The position numbers and the translations under genes were made by a program. Of a stretch of 64,000 nucleotides of DNA, positions 23,118 to 35,700 are shown in pieces. The stretch spans positions 176,894 to 240,893 of the forward strand of contig NW_023365732.1 of assembly GCF_000003815.2 (NCBI RefSeq). Reading direction: 5' to 3'. Numbering within the stretch: position 1 is the first letter of the stretch; every line of letters begins with the position of its first letter. Origin of the DNA: Branchiostoma floridae (lineage: Eukaryota; Chordata; Leptocardii; Amphioxiformes; Branchiostomatidae). The notes beneath the pieces are model-generated. The model was not told the origin of the DNA. It saw only the letters and a list, made by a program, of their open reading frames with translations, and made no database searches.

Positions 23118-23525
23118 TAAGGGAAGTTGATAGATGAAGCAAGTGAAAATGGGACTCCTCCATCAAAAATGTGGTTTATTTGTTTGCATCGCACTAAAAA
23201 GTATAAAGATGAAATGAAGACCAAAAATTCATAATACATTTTTTTGTACCAGTTATTCTACTCAATATTAACATTTGATGCTACTTTCTGCCCCTCACAT
23301 TTTTTTGGAGTTCTTCATGTATTCTCCTGAAGTGGGTCACCAAATTGTGTTAGAAATTCCTGAGACAAAGGCATGATTAAAACAAATTTGACAACATCTA
23401 TTACTAAGTATTAGAAAAGCCCCTATTATATTGTTCTTGGCACTGTAACATTCAAGACTACAAAATGCTTGTTTATCGTCCAGTAGGTCTTGTATCAGAA
23501 AAGAATATGTTATATACAATTGTTT
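23118..23525 (-). pseudogene. Inverted relic of the transposase 3' part
   Basis: 23136-23174 is the inverse of 23013-23051 (the CCACATTTTTGATGGAG stretch). 23465-23510 is the inverse of 22848-22893 and reads SFLIQDLLDDKQAF on the minus strand, against GFLIQDLLDNKQAM in the transposase. The order is kept, so a decayed inverted copy of the transposase end lies tail to tail with the functional exon. A read-through transcript could fold on itself. Confidence 0.75.
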
Positions 23526-25240
23526 GTGCTCAATAGTGCTTAGAAACCATTTAAATGTATGAAGCTTGGAGTCTATATCTCAAAGCATTAATAATCTTTT
23601 CGAGGGCACCAAATTTTCTTAACTTCTGGCGCAATTTTCGCATGGAAAGACGTGTGCTCTCAATATTACTCTTGTCTTTGGGTTAATTTTTGTCTGAGGG
23701 CACCAAATTTTCTCAACTTCTGGTGCATTTTACATGGAAACATGTGTATATGACATATATGACCGTGTTGTATTCTGTATATCCCACCCTCATAAACATA
23801 AATTTGAATCTATAGTTCTTCATGTATGTTTTTATCCTGTTGTAGACTCTGGCATAGTCTTATCAACAACACTCCTATTGTAACTAACTTATCTTATATT
23901 TCTATGAATACCAAAGTTGTATGGTATGATTAAATATATATGTCTTAAGACCAAATCATTATTTGTAAAACAATACATATTGAACAGAATCAAATAGATA
24001 CAGCAGATTTTATGAATCCTGACATTACATTTATTCACAATGGCATTTTATATATGACCAGATGTGGTTTGCAAATGATCATGTTGTACCAACAAACTGA
24101 AATGTCTCCAACCTTGTAACATTGTAAGGTAGTCTGAGGCAATATTTTTCCTAATCCATTAGTTGAATACTGTGTACTCATGTAATGAAGGTGTTACGTT
24201 GGGAAACTATGTACAAGATGCTTTCAACAAATCTACCATTCTTTAGTTGTCCAAATAAACTAGCCTAAATACCAACTGGTAATGATTTATTACCGTAACC
24301 ACATGTTTTCTAAATGGTGTTTTACTTCTTGCTGTTTCAGATACATTATACTATTGTTACTTGAAAAAAGATAGAAGATAAGTGTTATCATATTATATAT
24401 TGTATATTGTAGAATGTATTTCATATGATGGGTATTTTTTTTATATTTTATAATCTGCATCTGAGTCCACCTTTTTACAAATATGCCTGCAAGTTTGTAC
24501 AGAATAAAGTCTCTAGTTGATATTTGATTTGCACAAAAAACATATTTCTTGTGTAATTATATATTATTAAGCAATGTTTTGTAACATCAACCTGTCTTTA
24601 TATGTCTTAAGAAGTGAGAAAAATTGAACCTGTACAGACCAGGATTCATTAGCCATTGTTGATATCATATTCTTATTGGCATTGAGCATGGGCCAGCAGC
24701 CGCCACTTATTAAGCTTTATTGCCTGATAACTGTACATACATGTTTCTAAGAGCATAAATATACAATGAAAGGCAATAAATTCATTTAGTCATTAAGAAA
24801 TCTTGAGCTTGGTGTCATCTCTGAATGTCAACTTCATGACTACATGTACAAATTGAAAGCTATTTAGGCAGTTATGGAGGAGGAGCGGTGCTGTTAGTTT
24901 GAAGTGTAGGGCCGACTATCATTTGGAAGGCATTGAAAATACTGTAATATTAACAACATATGCTTTTTTGAAATGGTAGATAATGACTTCATATAGATTA
25001 TATACATGACAACCTTATTTACATATTCAATTAGAGAAGGTCACAAACTCATTCAGTAAATGGTAGGAATCATATTTGTGACATGCTACTAATACATAGA
25101 AGTGAGCATTGCAAGTTATATATTGCAAATTAGATAGATTACATTTCCATAGTTTAAAACATATTTTTCTCTTTCTGAAGGGATATATCTTATCTAAGTC
25201 ATCTTCAGAATTTTGTTAACTTCAGATTTTGATTGACATG
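23526..25240. other. Transposon interior, noncoding
   Basis: AT-rich DNA between the convergent transposase and YqaJ genes. It contains a roughly 50-bp direct repeat (GGGCACCAAATTTTCT..., at 23604 and 23697). No further open frame of note; it probably carries the 3' ends of both transcripts. Confidence 0.5.
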
Positions 25241-27989
25241 TTAGTTTTTGCACATCTGTGGCAGATGGAACAGGAAGAAGAAACTATCTAGGGCAGTTTT
25301 CATAGAGCACCACAGATCTTCGTTAAATGCAATGCGCTCCAAATGATAGTCGTCCCTACACTTCACCAGAAAGTCGCACCACTTCTCCCCTGTCAGGCCC
25401 ATCTGCCCCATCACCTGGTAGTAGTAACTGTGGGTGGATTTTAGTTTGTAGGTGCCATTGTTTTGCTTCTTTAAGTAGGGGCATGAATAGAATGAGTCTT
25501 TGTCAGGGCACTTTATTTCTAATAGGCCATGAGGGGTTTCAGAATTTGGGTCATACACTTTCCTATCAGGTGATGCTCCCAGGTGTGGGGCAGATGGGTT
25601 GATCACAAACCCAGACAGGTAGACATTGTTGCCAGTGACTTCAGAATACAATTTGGCAGCTTCTGGCTCATGCTCAATGCCAAATTTCATGGCAGATGTC
25701 TGTATGCCCTTACTAGTCAGTAATCTTAGTGCAAGGCTGTCATGATCCCCTTGTCTAGAACACACCTGTTTAAATACTGAAGAAGTTATCCTGTTTTTCC
25801 TCACATCATGCCACAGTTTGCTGTGACTCTGTTCCCTGGTGTTAAGCTCTACTTCCAGAGCTTGTTCCTCTGTAACATGCAAACCTAGGAACATTTCTTG
25901 CTCTGCCTGTCTTAGCACATATGAGAATGTGGACTCTAATGGGGGTAGTGCAAATGTGGGAAATGTGGGGTGACTTGGATGTTTAATAATGTCACCATCC
26001 TTTAGTTCCAGCCTCTGCTGGTAGGATATGGGAGAGCCAAGGGGTACAGGACCAAACTTAGTGCTCACAGTTGGCATGTTTTGGGACTGCGGTAGAACCT
26101 TTGTGATTTGTGCATTGGATTTGATTGATTGTAACTGCTCCAGAAGGGATGCTGTGAAAGGTGCCCAAGGTATAGGTGTTGGTACTGGGCAGTATACCTT
26201 GGGCACGAGACCCTCAGACACCCGTCTCCTCTTGGTGGGCTGCTGCACAGGCTTTACTTTACTGATGTTTAGCGAATCAACTGGTTTGGGTGTCAGCCCC
26301 TCAGTCCTGGATGGTACATGCCAGGTCTGTGGTAGGGAGGTTTTACTATGCACCGCCGGCACAGACTGCAGCCCCAGCTTTTGGAAATGGCACACCATGT
26401 ACAACAGGCCTATGATGTGGCTGCAGTGGCCATTTCCGGCCTTGCATTCGCATTGGGATGAATGAATGATCTCTGCATCTGTCAGACTTACCTGTAAATA
26501 AAAACATCAATTAAGTAATATATAAGATACCATCCTACATTTTATTCACAAATTACACCAATCTGTTCTAACAGTGTCTGAGTTAACTACATAATCGACT
26601 GTAAATTACAACACAACATAAAGATATATTACAGGCTTACAGATTGTTCACAAACAAATCACAATAGCCTTTTCCAACAAAGTGTAAGAAACATTTCCAG
26701 TCACACACATTTCTAAAAAAGTCTATAATCAAATTTTTATTGTCTACTAATTTGTCAAAACAAACTTGTCTACTATTGATTCATTGAAATAACAGTGATC
26801 TTTACCTGTTAAAACACTTTTAAGAGGCATACCGTACCTGAAAAAACTCAAACATGGAAATGTGTGGTAAATGACAACAAGAAAATTGTGTGAACAATAA
26901 AAACAAAACCATTTGCTTGACTTTCCCAACAAGCCAAAATTCAACCAACAACCCAACTTTTTGGGAGTGATCATTTCTACAAACCATCAGCTTGTAGGGT
27001 GGGTTATTCTTTCTCATAGAGGGGTACGCCTTTGCTCGGATTTTGCACCCGTCATCCCCTTCTTGCTGAACTTGAACTATCATTCAAAAATGTCAATGAG
27101 TTATATTTTTGCAACTACCTTAAAAATTTACATGTAATTTCTACAGATAAAAGTTTGTTTAAATGTCAGCATAGATACTGGTACAAAATAGACATAGTGC
27201 ATAGATAAAAAGGAATCTTTAATAATCATCATGGCATTAGTATAATGTAGTATAAACAATGTGTACTAGTATTTCATAATATTACAATAATTTGAATAAG
27301 GGTATTCATTCAATCAATATTATTACATGTATTGAATAGAACTGCTGATAATCAGTTAGATATACATGTATTTAGATAGTGATTACTGAACATATCAATG
27401 GGTGTCTGTCACCAATATGACTATGGACGGTGATGTAATATTATAACTGGAGAAGACGAGCGTAAGGCGGAGCTACTAGAACTAGTATCGGCACCCCGTC
27501 GGCCCCCAAGCACTTCCAGCGCCGCAGCGCCCAGCAGCAAAAACTTGGCCACGCCCCCAGCCGCCTTATGTTACCGCCACGGTAACAAGAAGCGTCACGT
27601 CACCATTACGGTAACCAAAGCCGGCAGGGGGTGTGGCAAGTTATGTCAGGCTTGTGTAATGCTGTTTGGGTGCCGACAGGGGGCGCTGATCCAGTACACC
27701 AGTAGTAGTAATGTATGCCGCGCGCGCTAGTCTTCGGGCAAAGTAATGATACAAAACAGACAACATAAAACCACGTACCTTCAACGTCGTGCACATAGCC
27801 TTCAATAAAATTTGAATACCCCTTCTTCTGTTGTGACAGTGGAATTTTCGCCGACTTTTTTGCCCATGCGTCGACGCTATCAAACGTCAAGGGCGGTATA
27901 TTGCCTAGGTACTTGGTCCACTGTGTTACGGAACACGAGGACGCCATTTTGTTTTTCTTGCGTTCCAAGCCTCGTTTTCGTGTAAACAT
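25241..27989 (-). CDS. SWIM zinc finger/YqaJ nuclease protein of the transposon
   Basis: The last exon is 26491-25241 (416 codons). It begins VSLTDAEIIHSSQ, then the SWIM finger CECKAGNGHCSH (CxC-x6-CxH), a linker, and a YqaJ/lambda-exonuclease domain: RKNRITSS, GIEHEPEAAKLY, LGASPDRKVY (metal Asp), LLEIKCPDKD (E-x-K) and YYYQVMGQM. The first exon is 27989 (or ATG 27947) to 27779 with donor GTACGT, ending FIEGYVHDVE. A middle exon near 27080-26940 reads KIRAKAYPSMRKNNPPYKLM, and possibly a short one at 26839-26808; their borders are not certain. A role as a 5'-3' nuclease or recombinase aiding transposition is inferred from the family. Catalytic residues are intact. Confidence 0.8.
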
Positions 27990-28011
27990 GGCCGCGGCGT
28001 GAATAGCGTGT

Positions 28012-30774
28012 ATTAAGTCTCTTAATGATTTCTACTCAGACGACCCACTGGACAGCTGGTTCTATGACTCAGTAACACCGCGCGGTTTTGCGTTCGATGG
28101 AGCCATGCCTCATGCATGCAAGACTCCCTTGGGCAGGGGTAGAAACAGTACAGGAACAAGCGAACTCATCCGCACACCAAGCAATATGACCAACGTTCTG
28201 AAAGAAGACCTTACTCTCCATCTAAAGAAAGGCTACCATCTCGCTATCATACTGGCAAATGTGTCTTTTATCACAGGAGACCAGGGATTGGTAGATGAGT
28301 ACAGGTCGTTATGGGCTCAGCAACTTCAAAACAATAATAGGAGTTTTTCTCGAGTCATGGCAAACAATTTACTGGGTGAAAATATATCGACTTTTCAAAC
28401 TCAGGCTCTCACAGCCGAACTGCGGAATGTTAAGACAGAAATATATCGGTTTTCAAGCCTTGCAGTGTCCTTTTTGGCACTACTTCATAACATACAACCG
28501 ACTACAATCTGGGAAACTATCCAGGAGCTAAGAAACAGTGGAGTCATCGATAGTGAGAACTTACACCACCTGATGGTGCTAGTCAGTATATCAGCAGAAC
28601 TGAGGCTGCGGACATACATGAGCAATCGTGGTCAGGTAGAAAACATGTCAGTCTTATGGTCAATGTCGACCGTTACGGGTATTGAAGAGAAATTGCAGAA
28701 AGTGTTTTACATCTCAAATCCAAAACAACTCATGAGATATTACTATACAGAAAGACCCCTGAAGCACTTTTTATCACAGTTGACCGACGCTCAGTCGCTA
28801 AAAGAACCACTAATCTTCTTTGACAATTCTTCAGAGCTGAAAGCAAAGGTGTATAAAAGTCTTTGTGACTTTGAAAATCTCAAGAAATGCTCAGAACAAA
28901 CGCTACACAATTATTTATCGAAATATGGTGAAAACACTGCACACAGGGATGTTGCAGCCTCACTTGACGACTTGGCTTTTGCATTGATGACCCTTGGTGA
29001 TCACAAAAAGGCTGTACGCTATTATGAACAGTCACTACAGATGATGAGGAGTACCTATTGTAAGGGCACCGCACATCCTGACATCGCCAGCTCACTTAAC
29101 AACTTGGGTAACGCCTGGAGTAACCTTGGTGATCACAGAAAGGCGATCAGCTATTATGAACAGTCCCTACAGATGAAGCGGAGTATCTATGGGGAGGACA
29201 CTGCACATCCTGACATCGCCAATTCACTTAACAACTTGGGTTCCACCTGGAGTAACCTTGGGGATAACAGAAAGGCGATCAGCTATTATGAACAGTCACT
29301 ACAGATGAAGCGGAGTATCTATGGTGAGGACACTGCACATCCTGACATCGCTATCTCACTTAACAACATCGGTAGCGCCTGTAGTGACCTTGGGGATTAT
29401 GGAAAGGCGATCAGCTATTATGAACAGTCATTACTGACGAGGCGGAGTATCTATGGTGAGGACACTGCACATCCTGACATCGCCTACTCACTTAACAACT
29501 TGGGTGAAGCCTGGAGAAACCTCTGGGATCACAGAAAGGCGATCAGCTATTATGAACAGTCCCTACAGATGTTGAGGAGTGTCTATGGTGAGGACAATGC
29601 ACATCCTGACATCGCCGGCTCACTTAACAACATGGGCAACGCCTGGAGGGACCTCGGGGATCACAGAAAGGCGATCAGCTATTATGCACAGTCATTACAG
29701 ATGAGGCGGAGTATCTATGGTAAGAACACTGCACATCCTGAAATCGCCGCCTCACTTAACAACATGGGTACCGCCTGGGGAAGCCTTGGTGATCACAGAA
29801 AAGCGATCAGCTATTATGAACAGGCACTACAGATGAAGCTGAGTATCTGTAGGGAGGACAATGCACATCCTAACATCGCCGCCTCACTTAACAACTTGGG
29901 TGCCACCTGGAGTAGCCTTGGGGATCACAGAAAGGCGATCAGCTATTATGAACAGTCCCTACAGGTGATGAGGAGTATCTATGGTGAGGACAATGCACAT
30001 CCTGACATCGCCGGCTCACTTTACAACATGGGCAACGCCTGGAGAAACCTTGGTGATCACAGAAAGGCGGTCAGCTATTATGAACAGGCACTACAGATGA
30101 GGCGGAGTATCTGTAGGGAGGACAATGCACATCCTAACATCGCCGCCTCACTTAACAACTTGGGTGCCACCTGGAGAAACCTCGGGGATCACAGAAAGGC
30201 GATCAGCTATCATGAACAGTCATTACAGATGAGGCGGAGTATCTATGGTGAGGACACCGCACATCCTAACATCGCCGCCTCACTTAACAACTTGGGTAAC
30301 GCCTGTAGTAACCTTGGGGATCACAGAAAGGCGATCAGCTATTATGAACAGTCCCTACAGATGAAGCGGAGTATTTATGGTGAGGACAATGCACATCCTG
30401 ACATCGCCGATTCACTTATCGACTTGGGTAACGCCTGTAGTAACCTTGGGGATAACAGAAAGGCGGTCAGCTATTATGAACAGGCACTAGAGATGAGGCG
30501 GAGTACCTATGGTAAGCGCACCGCACATCCTAACATCGCCAGCTCACTTAACAACTTGGGTGGAGCCTGGACAAACCTCGGGGATCACAGAAAGGCGATC
30601 AGCTATTTTGATCAGGCACTAGAGATGAGGCGGAGTATCTATGGTAAGAACACCGCACATCCTGACATTGTAAAATCGCTTACCAATTTGTGCGTCGCCT
30701 GGAGAGAGCTCGGTGATTACAGAAAGGCCATTTACTATCTCCAACTAATGGAAAAAATGCAACAGTTATTATAG
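28012..30774 (+). CDS. NTase-TPR gene 2, 3' part (exon 6b, helical region and 14 TPRs)
   Basis: The frame resumes exactly after the transposon ([16 protein letters not shown]...) and stays open to the stop at 30772-30774. The first 309 residues are the middle region, with [18 protein letters not shown], a candidate site for the third NTase carboxylate, and a helical segment ([29 protein letters not shown]) resembling the family's post-NTase region. Then come 14 TPRs of 44 residues (28942 to the end). An internal ATG at 28105 could start an 889-aa protein without the NTase core, but there is no evidence for a promoter there. Absence of any other lesion implies the transposon insertion is recent. 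It is annotated as the second half of a split gene. Confidence 0.8.
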   Translation: MKSLNDFYSDDPLDSWFYDSVTPRGFAFDGAMPHACKTPLGRGRNSTGTSELIRTPSNMTNVLKEDLTLHLKKGYHLAIILANVSFITGDQGLVDEYRSLWAQQLQNNNRSFSRVMANNLLGENISTFQTQALTAELRNVKTEIYRFSSLAVSFLALLHNIQPTTIWETIQELRNSGVIDSENLHHLMVLVSISAELRLRTYMSNRGQVENMSVLWSMSTVTGIEEKLQKVFYISNPKQLMRYYYTERPLKHFLSQLTDAQSLKEPLIFFDNSSELKAKVYKSLCDFENLKKCSEQTLHNYLSKYGENTAHRDVAASLDDLAFALMTLGDHKKAVRYYEQSLQMMRSTYCKGTAHPDIASSLNNLGNAWSNLGDHRKAISYYEQSLQMKRSIYGEDTAHPDIANSLNNLGSTWSNLGDNRKAISYYEQSLQMKRSIYGEDTAHPDIAISLNNIGSACSDLGDYGKAISYYEQSLLTRRSIYGEDTAHPDIAYSLNNLGEAWRNLWDHRKAISYYEQSLQMLRSVYGEDNAHPDIAGSLNNMGNAWRDLGDHRKAISYYAQSLQMRRSIYGKNTAHPEIAASLNNMGTAWGSLGDHRKAISYYEQALQMKLSICREDNAHPNIAASLNNLGATWSSLGDHRKAISYYEQSLQVMRSIYGEDNAHPDIAGSLYNMGNAWRNLGDHRKAVSYYEQALQMRRSICREDNAHPNIAASLNNLGATWRNLGDHRKAISYHEQSLQMRRSIYGEDTAHPNIAASLNNLGNACSNLGDHRKAISYYEQSLQMKRSIYGEDNAHPDIADSLIDLGNACSNLGDNRKAVSYYEQALEMRRSTYGKRTAHPNIASSLNNLGGAWTNLGDHRKAISYFDQALEMRRSIYGKNTAHPDIVKSLTNLCVAWRELGDYRKAIYYLQLMEKMQQLL
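28942..30771 (+). repeat. Array of 14 TPR units, 132 bp each (gene 2)
   Basis: The consensus unit starts HPDIAxSLNNLGxAWxNLGD and continues [20 protein letters not shown] plus EDTA, 44 residues. Units are near-identical at DNA level except at positions 6, 13-17, 31, 33, 35-36 and 43. The first and last units are divergent caps ([15 protein letters not shown] and [15 protein letters not shown]). All units lie in one exon. Confidence 0.92.
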
Positions 30775-30812
30775 CCTCAGATAATAGCAGCTGTAAATGA
30801 CCTCTGCTATTA

Positions 30813-30900
30813 GGCCACACTGTCTTGATTTTATGGATGACATCCGCGCGCGCATTAGTTTTCACCTGTTCTAAAAACAAATCACCTCCTCGGAGGCTCC
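30813..30900 (+). mobile_element. Harbinger-like terminal fragment (unit B copy)
   Basis: TTA then GGCCACACTGTCTTGATTTT and ATGGATGACATCCGCGCGCG, directly after the stop of TPR gene 2. It equals the fragments at 194 and 49885. Confidence 0.5.
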
Positions 30901-31049
30901 AGTCAGGTCCGGAAATTGCCGACCCAAAGGGCCAGGGTCTGTTTGTTGTAAAACTCACCAAAACGCGTTGATTTTGTAGTAAATGGTGCTTCTACACATT
31001 CGTCTTGCTTTGCCGCGAATTCGAAATCTTGCAATATGACCATGATATA

Positions 31050-31295
31050 TATAACTTTATTGCACAACAATTGTACAAGGTACAAAGTATGGCATCTACA
31101 TAACTACAGTTCTATAGCTTAACTTAAGGTTTATCTAACTAATACAGGGGTTGTAGTATGGGATAAGTTTTCTTACAATCATTGGAGGCTTTTACAATTA
31201 TTGAAGGAATTTCTGATTTCTACACATTCTTTGATATATTTTCCTATATCTGCCATGCAGGGATTATCACAAGTCATGATGTATTTGAATGATAT
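31050..31295 (-). mobile_element. 3' end of a non-LTR retrotransposon (units B and C)
   Basis: It is inserted between copies of ATGATAT relative to unit A (near 418). The minus strand ends in AATAAAGTTATATAT, and its coding tail reads CPACMADIGKYIKECVEIRN, typical of a reverse-transcriptase C-terminus. Unit C keeps the coding end (49966-50105) but has lost the rest by deletion. Unit A lacks it. Confidence 0.6.
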
Positions 31296-31305
31296 GACTA
31301 CTGTC

Positions 31306-31484
31306 CAAGCAGAGGTTAGTCTCCGGCTGTTATTTAAACGTTTTTTAGTAGTTTTTATGGGACTTTATATTTTATACTGTTTTCTTGATGTCTCACGGTC
31401 GAAAAAAGAACAGTAAAAAAAAAGAGAGCTTGATAAAAACGACTAAAAAAATCGTCAAAACAGCCGGAGCCTAACCTCTGCTTG
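31306..31484. mobile_element. Foldback MITE, unit B copy
   Basis: Orthologous position and sequence to 429-607. The ends CAAGCAGAGGTTAG and CTAACCTCTGCTTG pair. Confidence 0.75.
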
Positions 31485-34081
31485 TATAATATGATGCGAC
31501 GAACACACCATCAAAATGCGTCAGCATCAAAGGAGGGCATTATTGTGGATAGGTACTAGTATACAATCGGCGAGGGGGTGTTATGCTTGCACAGTTGTAC
31601 GAAAGTCTGTCGACGGCCAGCGAGTATTGCCCAGACAACTTCGAATATTCAAAGAGTTAGTCGACGTTCTATCCAGAACTATGAGAGAAATATTAGAGGA
31701 GTTGAGGTCAGTTCGATTGCCAAATCATGTATGTTGAGACTGCCCTTTAAATTATTCTCATCACAGTCATAAACACAGTGTTCAAATTCGGGCTAAAACC
31801 TTCTTATCTAGTCGAATTCGAACATTGTTCGACGATGTTCGACCTTACGTATGTAATTCGAACCGAACCCGTGCACGTGATCTGTTTAGGATCATCTGCG
31901 GTCATCGCATGAACCAGTGCTGTCGGACCCTTTCCCCTCTAGTGCCTTGCATCAGACAAACAAAATAGTGTTTCACGTATACAAACAATATTCTTATATC
32001 TCTGCTGTCACTTTGTTGGTGACCGTTGACATGTAACAAAGCTGTTAGAGTTGGTGAACTAGCCTTGCAAGGGTTGTTGACACTGGCATCAATTTCCCCT
32101 GCGGCATAACATGCGTGCAAACATCGTATAAGACTGCAACCAAGAGGAGTCCACCTGATGGCTCAAAATAACTGCAACGGTTTCCCAGAGATTTTTGTTT
32201 GTTTTTTGGAATTTTTTAATACTGCCCTTGATTTCAAATTATTGGAAATTGATTGCGGAAAATGTACTTTTTACACATATCTGTTGTCGTCACCTAACTT
32301 AAATGACCAAATACAATGACTTTATTTTCTACAACATATCCCTTTAAAGGGGTATAATGTAAAAAATAAAGTCACTGTTTTCGGTCATTTTTCTACATCA
32401 TGAGTTGAGTCTACCTTATTACACTGCACAGCAATATTCACAACGTATTAATACAGCTTTGCTGTGCCGTGAGGACGTCTTGAAATATGCGCACTTCCCT
32501 CCGCCGCTGGAGTTGTCCGCCATTTTATCCAACTCTCCGACGAACCAAAGTGCGCTCTGGAACGCGTTCGGTGGTTCGCTCGAATCGTTACTGAAATTTG
32601 TTGATGATGATGCCCCGAAAGTTTGAGTTGTGCACTTTATGTCTGGGTGAGGCCGAGAACTTATTGATATCCTAGTTTAGGGTAGAAGTGGGTATAAGCC
32701 GTAAAGATTCCCATTCAGCTTTAAGGTGATGTAACCATATACATTGTTATTGCCGTGAAAGACGCGTAGGTTTGATGTGTTTTTCAGTATTATGTATTTG
32801 TACATTTTACCCACTTGCTGCATATGATTATAGGTGAACTAATAACATATGTCTCACAAATATCAAAATGAAAAGTATAGGTTGTGAGTGGGGGATTTCA
32901 CTTACAATGGGGGTGGTGGGAATTATATTTTCTGTCCTTCTGCTCAAAGTTCGCTTGTCACTGATGCAGTATTTCGCACAGAATAATAGGTTATGTAAAG
33001 ACATTTTCATTCAACGAAGAAACGTGCCATTAATGTTGACAAAAAGAGTCTACTCCCCTGCATAATGGTATTGTCAAGTGGTCATTATTTAGACTATTTG
33101 GCTAATTAATGACTGTCCAGAGACATTGTCCTAAATCTTAAATATGTATGCTATAGATTACACATTAAAGAAATATTTTACTAGCGTGTTGCAATGTGTA
33201 TATTTTGATTTTGTCTAAAAGGTGACCATAAATATATAATTAAGACCACACTGATTTGATTTTATGGATGACAAGTCAAGATTGATTTTAACCTTGCAAT
33301 ATATATGGAAAATCCAAGCTGCTGTATATGAGTGGAAATAATCAAAAAGCAATATCGTGTAATATCATTATGTAATATGATCATATCTTTAATATTAACC
33401 AATGACTTTTATCACAGCGTTGTCCAGAGCCAGTTTTCGCTATGTACAGCAATGTTGTAAAACACATGTGGATGAAATCTCCTGGGTAGCTTATTGCAAT
33501 GTGTAGATTCTGATTTTTTTATTGAAATGTGACACCATGATTTGAGGCCACACTGATTTCATTTCATGGATGACATCCTGTGGTTACCCAAAAACTGATG
33601 CGAGCGTGCGCAAAAAGGAATGTTATAACATACTATGTCTGAAATTCAAATGATAACGAAGATGGTAAGAATGATCAGCCACTAAAAGGACTGGATGTAA
33701 AAACTTAAGATAATAATTTTTGCTCATTAGGCGGTATAGATTTTATATATGTATTTGGTTGTCTTGTTTTAGAAGATGTTGTAACAAACGTGGGCCTATC
33801 AAATGATCCTGCGGTGCCCAAGATTACGTCGCACTTTAAAAGTAATATACCTCATAGCATTTGAAAGGGAAATATAGAAATATTATTGTTGTTGTTGTTG
33901 TTGGCATCCATCTGTCTTGGAAGACAATGGTAGGCAGACAGTTACTCGCCGTCTGCCTGGCCTGCACGTGACTTTTTAAGGTGAAGGAGGGGTGTGCACG
34001 TCCTTCTCCACTCTCTCGTCTACTGGCACACTAAGTCTTACATCCGGATATCAAGAAGAAATACGGATAGTTACTTCAAAT
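31485..34081. other. Unit B spacer, noncoding
   Basis: Conserved spacer matching unit A 1139-5850 without the three unit-A insertions, and shorter by deletion around 31765 and 33390. It includes the hairpin 32301-32390 and the GGCATCC repeat 33902-34045. No gene seen. Confidence 0.5.
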
Positions 34082-34548
34082 TAGCCTCCTTCACCGGCCT
34101 CTCTGATGGCATTGGCGGAAGTTGTCGATTCGCAATTTTCAGCTGAGAATACGCCGGGAAGGAGATCGAGAATATGCCGCTAAAGGACAAATGCCGGGAA
34201 AGGAATATATGCCGGGGAGCTTGTACACGCTCCCGCCGTGCATGGGAGAGGTGTGCACGGTCAAAGTACCATTTCATACTCTTACAGCCATTTAGTATGG
34301 ATGTATGAACTTCCCGTCATAAACGCTAACAGCGTTGGCAGCCCGGTTAACGTCTCGTCGCGCGATGACTTGTATCTTTGTAACGCTAGGGGCGAGTACA
34401 AGCTTCCCGGCATATATGCCTTTCCCGGCATTTGTCCTTTCGCGGCATATTCTCCTTCCCGGCGTATTCTCAGCTGAAAATTGCGAATCGACCCCCCCCC
34501 CTCAACAACTTCCGCCAATGCCCCCAGAGAGGCCGGTGAAGGAGGCTA
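34082..34548. mobile_element. TAGCCT foldback element with 9-bp duplication (unit B only)
   Basis: The duplication ACTTCAAAT (34073-34081, 34549-34557) flanks perfect ends TAGCCTCCTTCACCGGCC. The arms pair for about 150 bp and contain several GCCGGGAAAGGA-like motifs. Units A and C have the empty site. A 9-bp duplication suggests a Mutator-like element. It is related in end sequence to those at 44792 and 58413. Confidence 0.85.
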
Positions 34549-34794
34549 ACTTCAAATTGTAATACATTGTATGTACGTTTTAAAGTATGGTCGAGAAAGT
34601 GTTCTTTTTTTAAAACGGACGAAAATTGATGGACATTGATGTCATCTAAAAAATCGAATCAACATGGATACAATACAAGTGCACGGTGGTGCTGTACTCA
34701 AGTAGTTCATTTACATCATCTGCATCTCAAACACATAACACTGTAGATATATAGTAATGGGGCGTCCGATGAATAACCGATATAATATATGTAA

Positions 34795-35700
34795 GGCCAA
34801 GTTGATTTGAGTATATGTATGACATCCGCGCTCGCATCACCGTTTCCAAAAATAAAGTTTTTGACCACACAGTAAATTGTGCAAAGCAGCTGTAAAGTGA
34901 GCACATATATGCCGTAGATTGAAAAAAGTAAAAGAAAACATATAACTAATGTCATAGAACACCAAAATGAATCTAAAGAATAACATGTGAAAGGACAGAA
35001 AGAATAAAATATATTGTTGGTAGGAGTAGCATGGAAAGCATTAGCAGTAGCTGCTCAAGACCGCACCCTTTGGAGAAAGTTTGCTCGACGAGTCAACCAA
35101 TGCAACAGTGTTGCGGAACTAAGGTCTAAGGTAAGGTAAGGTAGGGGTAGGTACCAGTACAGAAAATTCAGGTATAGGTTCCGTTCAGGTTCAGAGGATC
35201 ATTTCCAGGTCCGGACCTGAACCTGGACCTGATTCTCTGTGGAAACCTGAGAATTGACAATGGTAATTGGTCAATTTTTCTACAAAGGAGTCTGTTTGGT
35301 GGATTATCCGACTCACACTGGCATTTTAAAATTCCATCTCCACGTAATGAAGGCTGTCTCTGTACCTTTGACTGTAGAAACCTGGTACAATTGACTATAA
35401 ACTCTACTCGACTTCGCTCTTGTTGTCTTCTTGGCCCGGTAAAACCTCAAACGCCTGTCGACATGTCCATTTTGATTTTTTTAGGTTTGTTTTTATCGGA
35501 TCAATCCAAGAAGAAGAAAAATGTTTTGCACCCACATGATGTACTGGCCCTTACACCTAACTGTTGGTATACCATACTATGTGTGTTTAGTCCTAAGTTC
35601 AACTTTAGTCCTAAGTTCAAGGCAACTTTTTTATTCGCTCGCTCGCTTCAGTTTTGGAGTTCCCAGATGATGTCATCCATATAATCAAATCAACTTGGCC
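34795..35700. mobile_element. PIF/Harbinger-type non-autonomous element
   Basis: TAA (34792-34794, 35701-35703) flanks ends GGCCAAGTTGATTTGA, inverse at 35685-35700, each followed by the ATGACATC motif. It is 906 bp with no transposase. Units A (6060-6150) and C (54395-54480) keep only the right end, so they are deletion derivatives. It holds a cluster of AGGTCCGGACCTGAACCTGG motifs at 35200-35235 like those in the hAT element at 18693. Confidence 0.75.

Larger units (their letters stand above)
20417..28011. mobile_element. Complete ISL2EU/IS4EU-like DNA transposon inserted in a TPR gene exon
   Basis: Comparison with gene 3 gives exact borders. The host sequence GCGATTAAG became GCGAT, then the element, then ATTAAG, so the duplication is the 2-bp AT (20415-20416, 28012-28013). 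The ends ACGCCCTATTCACG and the inverse ACACGCTATTCACG match at 12 of 14, and a longer subterminal match includes AAAACGAGGC-TGGAACGCA. The 7595-bp element holds a THAP/DDE_Tnp_4 transposase on + (20489-23117) and a convergent SWIM/YqaJ nuclease gene on - (27989-25241). From memory, this pair and a 2-bp duplication define the ISL2EU (IS4EU) group of the PIF/Harbinger-related clade. Both genes look open, so it may be young or active. Confidence 0.9.

Noticed and set aside
20417-28011. The transposon acting as a spliced intron
   Set aside because: Its ends are ACGC... and ...GTGT, not GT/AG, and the exon in gene 3 is uninterrupted there.
28942-30771. A CRISPR array or satellite
   Set aside because: The repeats are 132-bp coding TPR units with an open frame and no spacers.
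28105-30774. An independent gene starting at the ATG at 28105
   Set aside because: The frame is continuous with the interrupted exon back to the transposon border (28012) and matches the middle of gene 3, so this ATG is internal. No promoter evidence.
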